A stretch of DNA of 64,000 bases. It comes from Pseudomonas prosekii. Its GTDB lineage: Bacteria; Pseudomonadota; Gammaproteobacteria; Pseudomonadales; Pseudomonadaceae. Below, piece by piece: positions 59,348 through 64,000 of the stretch. The notes below the pieces were generated by a model that saw only the letters and a program-made list of their open reading frames with translations, did not search any database and was not told the DNA's origin. A program made the position numbers and the translations under genes. The stretch lies in NCBI RefSeq assembly GCF_900105155.1, contig NZ_LT629762.1:5465501-5529500 (forward strand), written 5' to 3'. The first letter of the stretch is position 1, and each line of letters begins with the position of its first letter.

Positions 59348-59369
59348 GTGGGAGCAAGCTCGCTGCCAC
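59348..59369. repeat. REP palindrome
   Basis: GTGGGAGCAAGCTCGCTGCC then AC, between two minus-strand genes. Confidence 0.8.
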
Positions 59370-59387
59370 AGGTATTCAGGGGTGAAT

Positions 59388-60011
59388 TCAGGAATACGCG
59401 TGGCGCTGGCTGCGTTTGTTTCTCAGCGCCAGTTTTCCGATCAGCCGCAGTGCAATCGCCGCGCACATCATGCCGAACGGCAGCACATACCACGCGCTCA
59501 TCGGGATTCGTTTGAAGTTGGAGTAGGTGAACACCGCCGCAAGCACCCACATGCCGGTCACGTGCAAGGCTTTCCAGGCTTTGGGGCCGATCATCTTCGC
59601 CGGGGTTTTGAACGAGGTGATCGCCATCAGCACAATAAACAGATAACCCAGCGACCCCGGAATGTTGCCGACCGTGGTCCGGCCCGGCCAGAACTCCGGG
59701 TTCAATTGCCCGTAGCTGTATATCAACACCGCGTGCACCAGATGCGAAAAGGCAAACGCCAAACCGATAAAACGCCGCTCCCGCACCAGTGATTTGCTCA
59801 GCGGCGAGGGCACCAGCACCGCGAGTGCCGAGGCCAGAAACGCCGCAAGAAACAGCACAAACGAGGTCCGCGCCGTCGCCCGAATGGCGCTGCGCGTGGC
59901 TTCCACCAGGTCGGGATTGAGCAGCAGGATCGCGCCGGTCATCAACAGCACCAGCAAGGACAGCAGGCCGAACAGCGACCAGCCGTGATAACGAGGAAGT
60001 GTGGCATTCAT
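59388..60011 (-). CDS. ferric-reductase-like transmembrane protein
   Basis: A 207-residue protein with five or six membrane helices ([89 protein letters not shown]). Histidines in FSHLVHAV and KALHVTGMW are placed for haem binding as in the ferric reductase-like (MsrQ) domain. No flavin domain is fused, so a partner would be needed. ATG 60011 is preceded by GGAGC; longer frame to 60140 rejected. Single gene. Confidence 0.85.
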   Translation of the reverse strand: MNATLPRYHGWSLFGLLSLLVLLMTGAILLLNPDLVEATRSAIRATARTSFVLFLAAFLASALAVLVPSPLSKSLVRERRFIGLAFAFSHLVHAVLIYSYGQLNPEFWPGRTTVGNIPGSLGYLFIVLMAITSFKTPAKMIGPKAWKALHVTGMWVLAAVFTYSNFKRIPMSAWYVLPFGMMCAAIALRLIGKLALRNKRSQRHAYS

Positions 60012-60228
60012 GACAACGCTCCAAAGCAAGGGCCGACCGCGGTCAGCAGACGACAGGAGTTTGCCCGCCGCATGTATTGGCGCTGTGTCGTAAAACCGCG
60101 TTGATGCAACGCCATGTATCCCGAGGGCCGCCAGATACATTCGCCTACAAAACTGTGATTCGCCCCACGCCAGCCGCGTCTAGCGTCTGTGTCCGTCGAA
60201 ACCGGCGGGCGAGACTTCGGAACCGGGC

Positions 60229-61137
60229 ATGCAAGCGCTGTTGAACGAGATTCTTGACGCAGTTCATCCCCTGATCGGCCAGGGCAAAGTCGCCGACTAC
60301 ATTCCCGCGCTCGGCACCGTGCCAGCCAATCAATTGGGGATCGCCGTGTACGGCAACGACGGCGAGTTGTATTGCGCCGGCGACGCGCACACGCCGTTTT
60401 CGGTGCAGAGCATTTCCAAGGTTTTCAGCCTGGTGCAAGCCATCGATCATTCCGGCGAAGCGATCTGGCAACGCCTCGGCCACGAGCCTTCGGGCCAGCC
60501 GTTCAACTCGCTGGTGCAGCTGGAATTCGAACGCGGCCGCCCGCGCAATCCGTTCATCAATGCCGGCGCCCTGGTGATCTGCGACATCAACCAGTCACGT
60601 TTCGCCGCGCCGGCCCTGTCGATGCGCGATTTCGTCCGGCGCCTGTCCGGCAACCCGCAAGTGATGGTCGACGGCAAAGTCGCCGACTCCGAATACCAGC
60701 ACCGCGCGCGCAACGCCGCGATGGCTTACCTGATGCAATCATTCGGCAACTTTCACAACGACGTCGAAGCGGTGTTGCGCAGCTATTTCAGCCATTGCGC
60801 ATTGCGCATGAGTTGCGTGGACCTGGCCCGCGCCTTCTGTTTTCTCGCCAATGACGGCTTCTGCAAACACAGCGGCGAACAGATCCTCAGCGCGCGCCAG
60901 ACCCAGCAAGTCAACTCGATCATGGCCACCAGCGGCCTTTACGACGAAGCGGGCAACTTTGCTTATCGGGTCGGCCTGCCGGGTAAAAGCGGGGTCGGTG
61001 GCGGCATCGTCGCGGTGGTGCCGGGGCAGTTCACCGTGTGCGTCTGGTCGCCGGAATTGAACGTCGCGGGTAACTCGCTGGCCGGCATGGCGGCGCTGGA
61101 ACTGTTGAGCCAGCGGATCGGCTGGTCGGTGTTCTGA
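60229..61137 (+). CDS. glsB: glutaminase
   Basis: A 302-residue serine-dependent glutaminase that deamidates glutamine to glutamate. The catalytic pair Ser61/Lys64 lies in [16 protein letters not shown], and the family motifs [38 protein letters not shown] and [25 protein letters not shown] are all intact. Length fits bacterial enzymes. It is followed by a ProA-like dehydrogenase 76 bp downstream on the same strand, a plausible metabolic pair around glutamate. Confidence 0.96.
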   Translation: MQALLNEILDAVHPLIGQGKVADYIPALGTVPANQLGIAVYGNDGELYCAGDAHTPFSVQSISKVFSLVQAIDHSGEAIWQRLGHEPSGQPFNSLVQLEFERGRPRNPFINAGALVICDINQSRFAAPALSMRDFVRRLSGNPQVMVDGKVADSEYQHRARNAAMAYLMQSFGNFHNDVEAVLRSYFSHCALRMSCVDLARAFCFLANDGFCKHSGEQILSARQTQQVNSIMATSGLYDEAGNFAYRVGLPGKSGVGGGIVAVVPGQFTVCVWSPELNVAGNSLAGMAALELLSQRIGWSVF

Positions 61138-61213
61138 CCCTCGCGCCGCTAATGACGCTTCGGCGGTTTTCCTATACATTTTCCGGCCGCCCTCTGCATG
61201 GTGAATCCGTTTC

Positions 61214-62716
61214 ATGTCCTTGATGCTCGAACGTCTCGTCGCTGGTACGCCGATCCCTTTTGCCGGCAACCGTGTCTCGGTGGTCAGCCCCGAACTGGCG
61301 GCGCGCTTCCAGCCCGGTGACCATCTGCTGGTCGAGCAGGTGAGTGGCGAGTTGTTGTTGATTCCGGTGGTGGATCAGCAAGCGGCAGCGGTGGCGATCG
61401 AGCGCGCCCAAGCGGCATTCAGCGCGCTGTCGGCGGTGTCGGACGCGGCCATCAGCGAGTTCTTTGATCGGTTCGCGCAACGTCTGGAAACCCCGGCCTG
61501 CTGGAGCTTGATCGAAGCCGCCAACCTCGCCGACATCGAACGCGCCAAGGGCCGTGGGCGTTCGACCACGCGCCTGCTCGCCGACGAACGCATGCGCCGC
61601 GACATGATCGCCGGCCTGCGCGCCTGGCGCGATGCCCCGGCCACGCGCGGCAAAGTCCTCAGTTGTGTCGAGCACGACGGCTGGAAAGTCGAGCAAGTGG
61701 TCTCGCCGCTGGGCATCGTCGCGTTTGTCTTCGAAGGTCGGCCGAACGTCTTCGCCGATGCCGCTGGCGTCTTGCGCACCGGCAACACCGCGGTGCTGCG
61801 CATTGGCAGCGATGCTTTGGGCACCGCGCAAGCCATCGTCACCCATGCCTTGAACCCGGCCCTGGCGGACGCCGGTTTGCCGGCCGGCGCGGTGTCGCTG
61901 GTGGAAAGCGTCAACCATGCCGCCGGTTGGGCGATGTTTGCCGACCGCCGTCTGTCGCTGGCGGTGGCCCGTGGTTCGGGTCGCGCGGTCAGTCAACTGG
62001 GCAGCATCGCCCAGCAGGCTGGCACCGCCGTCAGCCTGCACGGCACTGGCGGCGCCTGGTTGATCGCCGACAAACACGCCGATGCCACGCGCTTCGCCGC
62101 CGTGGTGCGCAATTCGCTGGACCGCAAAGTCTGCAACACCCTTAACGTTTGCCTGATCCACCGCGAGCGCGCCGCGGAACTGGTGCCGCTGTTTCTCGAT
62201 GCCCTGCAACAGGCCGGAGCCGCACGCCAGCAGGGCTGCAAATTGCACATCGTCGAGGGCAGCGAAACGCACTTGCCGAGCGATTGGCAGAACGCCAGCG
62301 TCGAGGTTTATCGCGCCGAAGGCTATGTCACCGAGGCTTTGGCCGAACCGTTGGCGGAAGATCAATTGGGCCGCGAGTGGGAGTGGGAAGAAACCCCGGA
62401 AGTCAGCCTGAAAATCGTCGACGACCTGGATCAAGCCATCGACCTGTTCAACCGCTACAGCCCGCAATTCACCGTGTCGCTGATCAGCGAAACCGCAGCG
62501 GCGCACGAGCGTTTCTACAATGCCGTGAACGCGCCTTTTGTCGGCAACGGCATCACCCGATGGGTCGACGGTCAATACGCGTTGAACAAGCCGGAATTGG
62601 GCCTTTCGAACTGGGAAAGCGGTCGACTGTTCGCCCGCAGCGCGATCCTCTCGGGCGATGGCGTGTTCACCGTGCGCAGCCGCATGACCCAGACCGATCT
62701 GTCGGTGAAACGCTGA
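61214..62716 (+). CDS. ProA-like aldehyde dehydrogenase
   Basis: A 500-residue protein of the aldehyde dehydrogenase superfamily, most like glutamate-5-semialdehyde dehydrogenase (gamma-glutamyl phosphate reductase): LGIVAFVFEGRPNVFADAAGVLRTGNTAVLRIG is the cofactor region, and DRKVCNTLNVCLIH contains the catalytic cysteine, as in ProA. It differs from ordinary ProA in several motifs and is longer, so it may be a paralogue with another substrate. The genome's true proA would be elsewhere. It follows glsB; the ribosome binding site is weak. Confidence 0.85.
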   Translation: MSLMLERLVAGTPIPFAGNRVSVVSPELAARFQPGDHLLVEQVSGELLLIPVVDQQAAAVAIERAQAAFSALSAVSDAAISEFFDRFAQRLETPACWSLIEAANLADIERAKGRGRSTTRLLADERMRRDMIAGLRAWRDAPATRGKVLSCVEHDGWKVEQVVSPLGIVAFVFEGRPNVFADAAGVLRTGNTAVLRIGSDALGTAQAIVTHALNPALADAGLPAGAVSLVESVNHAAGWAMFADRRLSLAVARGSGRAVSQLGSIAQQAGTAVSLHGTGGAWLIADKHADATRFAAVVRNSLDRKVCNTLNVCLIHRERAAELVPLFLDALQQAGAARQQGCKLHIVEGSETHLPSDWQNASVEVYRAEGYVTEALAEPLAEDQLGREWEWEETPEVSLKIVDDLDQAIDLFNRYSPQFTVSLISETAAAHERFYNAVNAPFVGNGITRWVDGQYALNKPELGLSNWESGRLFARSAILSGDGVFTVRSRMTQTDLSVKR

Positions 62717-62728
62717 GTCGGCTGAGCG

Positions 62729-63625
62729 TTAGCGAGAAAACTTTCGCGCGCCGGCCACGCAGAGGATCACCGCAACGGTGACGCCGAGCATTCCCAGGCT
62801 GACCTGCTCGTGCAGCAAAGTGGCGGCGAGCGCCAGACCGAAGAACGGTTGCAGCAATTGCAGTTGGCCCACGGCGGCAATCCCGCCCTGGGCCAATCCG
62901 CGGTACCAGAACACAAAACCGATCAACATGCTGAACAGCGAAACGTACGCCAGGCTCAGCCATGCCGGAGTGCTGATCGGCGCAAACGACGCCGGCAGGC
63001 GCAGCCAGGTCAGCGCTGCCATGAACGGCAACGCCAGCAGCAGCGCCCAGCAAATCACCTGCCAGCCGCCCAGGGTTCTCGAGAGTTTTGCGCCTTCCGC
63101 ATAACCGAGCCCGCACACCACCACCGCCAGCAGCATCAGCAGATCACCGGTCGGCGAGGCGCTCAGCCCTTGCGACACGGCAAAACCGACCACCAGCAAA
63201 CTGCCGAGAATCGAGAACAGCCAGAACGCCGGTTGCGGCCGTTCGCCGCCGCGCAGCACGCCGAACACCGCCGTCGCCAGCGGCAGCAGGCCGATAAACA
63301 CGATTGAATGCGCCGACGTCACGTACTGCAGGGCCAGCGCGGTCAGCAGCGGAAACCCGACGACCACGCCCAGTGCGACGACGATCAACGGGATCAGTTG
63401 TTGCCGGGCAGGGCGCTGTTCTTTGAACAGCCACAACAGGCACAGCGCGAGCACACCGGCAATGGTCGCGCGGGCGACGGTGAGAAATACCGGATCAAAT
63501 TCCAGCACCGCAACGCGCGTCGCCGGCAGCGAGCCGCTGAAAATCACCACGCCGATCAGGCCGTTGATCCAGCCGCGCGTGCTGTGTTGCAGCGTCGGGC
63601 TATTGAGGTTGGTGCTGCGTTCCAT
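62729..63625 (-). CDS. DMT-superfamily transporter (EamA type)
   Basis: A 298-residue inner-membrane exporter with ten predicted helices in two EamA repeats (GLIGVVIFSGSLPATRVAV in the first and GYAEGAKLSRTLGGWQVICWALLLAL in the second). Such proteins export amino acids, metabolites or drugs. It diverges from the MocR-type regulator at 63671 with only 45 bp between the start codons, so that regulator probably controls it. The substrate is unknown. Confidence 0.93.
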   Translation of the reverse strand: MERSTNLNSPTLQHSTRGWINGLIGVVIFSGSLPATRVAVLEFDPVFLTVARATIAGVLALCLLWLFKEQRPARQQLIPLIVVALGVVVGFPLLTALALQYVTSAHSIVFIGLLPLATAVFGVLRGGERPQPAFWLFSILGSLLVVGFAVSQGLSASPTGDLLMLLAVVVCGLGYAEGAKLSRTLGGWQVICWALLLALPFMAALTWLRLPASFAPISTPAWLSLAYVSLFSMLIGFVFWYRGLAQGGIAAVGQLQLLQPFFGLALAATLLHEQVSLGMLGVTVAVILCVAGARKFSR

Positions 63626-63670
63626 TCGGCGTCACTCCGTGTCTGCGGCGGGTTGCTTTCAGCGCATCCT

Positions 63671-64000
63671 ATGACTGAAGATCAGCACAATCAAAAAATT
63701 GTCATGGATACATTGGCGATGGCACGTTCCCGCTACAAGTCGTTGGTCGATAGCTTTGCTGCGGACATTCGCTCGGGCCAATTGCTGCCCGGCACGCGCT
63801 TGCCGACGCACCGTCAACTCGCCGCGAGCGAGGGCCTGGCGCTGGTCACGGCGAGTCGGGTCTACAGCGAATTGGAGGCGATGGGCCTGGTCAGTGGCGA
63901 AACCGGGCGCGGCACGTTTGTCCGCGAAACTTCGCTGCCGCACGGGTTGGGCGTGCATCAACCGAGCGTGGTAGCGGGCATGATCGACCTCAATTTCAAC
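63671..64000 (+). CDS. MocR-type regulator (GntR fused to aminotransferase), N-terminal part
   Basis: The first 110 residues, open to the window's end. The GntR-type winged helix is complete: YKSLVDSFAADIRSGQLLPGTRLPTHRQLAASEGLALVTASRVYSELEAMGLVSGETGRGTFV. The following VVAGMIDLNFN is the usual link to a PLP-dependent aminotransferase-like domain, which lies outside. MocR proteins sense PLP or amino compounds. The gene diverges from the EamA exporter. Confidence 0.9.
   Translation, partial: MTEDQHNQKIVMDTLAMARSRYKSLVDSFAADIRSGQLLPGTRLPTHRQLAASEGLALVTASRVYSELEAMGLVSGETGRGTFVRETSLPHGLGVHQPSVVAGMIDLNFN

Noticed and set aside
1..64000. tRNA or rRNA genes
   Set aside because: I looked for CCA ends with T-arm GTTCGAATC-type motifs and rRNA signatures between genes and saw none that I could support.

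Overview
The window is chromosomal DNA from a Pseudomonas, most likely of the P. fluorescens group. The evidence is GC-rich codon use, many LysR and AraC regulators, short REP palindromes of the type GTAGGAGCGAGGCTTGCCCG between genes, a DUF6124 gene, an InaA-type kinase, and a nitrate reductase fused to a flavoprotein reductase beside nirBD. All calls rest on reading the sequence and translations; no database search was run.

Layout. 1-9.3 kb: catalase tail, a cysteine hydrolase, two AraC-type regulators, an alpha/beta hydrolase, an Old Yellow Enzyme, a LysR regulator, TspO, small envelope proteins and a bestrophin-type channel. 9.3-11.6 kb: an intact IS3-family element with a broken gene on each side. 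11.7-22 kb: glutathione transferase, Nudix hydrolase, a LysR/YcaC pair, an ArsR-quinone reductase-monooxygenase operon with palindromic operators, an ABC exporter, small enzymes, a repeat protein, and a thioredoxin-reductase-like/Rrf2 pair. 22-32.3 kb: a patchy accessory stretch (broken iron alcohol dehydrogenase, chemoreceptor between inverted repeats, Kup, two acyltransferase/kinase-type enzymes, an unknown exported protein, a cysteine hydrolase and an FAD oxidase). It carries its own dispersed repeat family that I do not see elsewhere in the window. 32.3-36.3 kb: core-like genes (DUF2986, GFA enzyme, MscS-type channel, InaA kinase).

36.5-43 kb is a catabolic locus. A LysR regulator and an NCS1 permease diverge, and beside them is a four-gene operon: flavin monooxygenase, RidA-like protein, DUF1028 protein and M20 amidohydrolase. 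The composition recalls the Rut pyrimidine pathway, but the set of families is different. I know of no characterised pathway with this exact set, and it is the best candidate here for an undescribed system.

45.2-52.8 kb is assimilatory nitrate/nitrite reduction. nasA (fused to a CysJ-like reductase) and nirBD diverge from a 593-bp region. Each side has a sigma-54-type promoter (GG-N10-GC), then two hexaloop hairpins with A1/G4 loops, then a rho-independent terminator overlapping the second hairpin. That is the architecture of ANTAR-protein (NasR/NasT) antitermination leaders.

52.8-64 kb: an unknown periplasmic protein, a serine hydrolase, a DeoR regulator, CAP and SleB envelope proteins, dienelactone hydrolase, DoxX, a ferric-reductase-like membrane protein, glutaminase, a ProA-like dehydrogenase, and a DMT exporter diverging from a MocR regulator cut by the window end.
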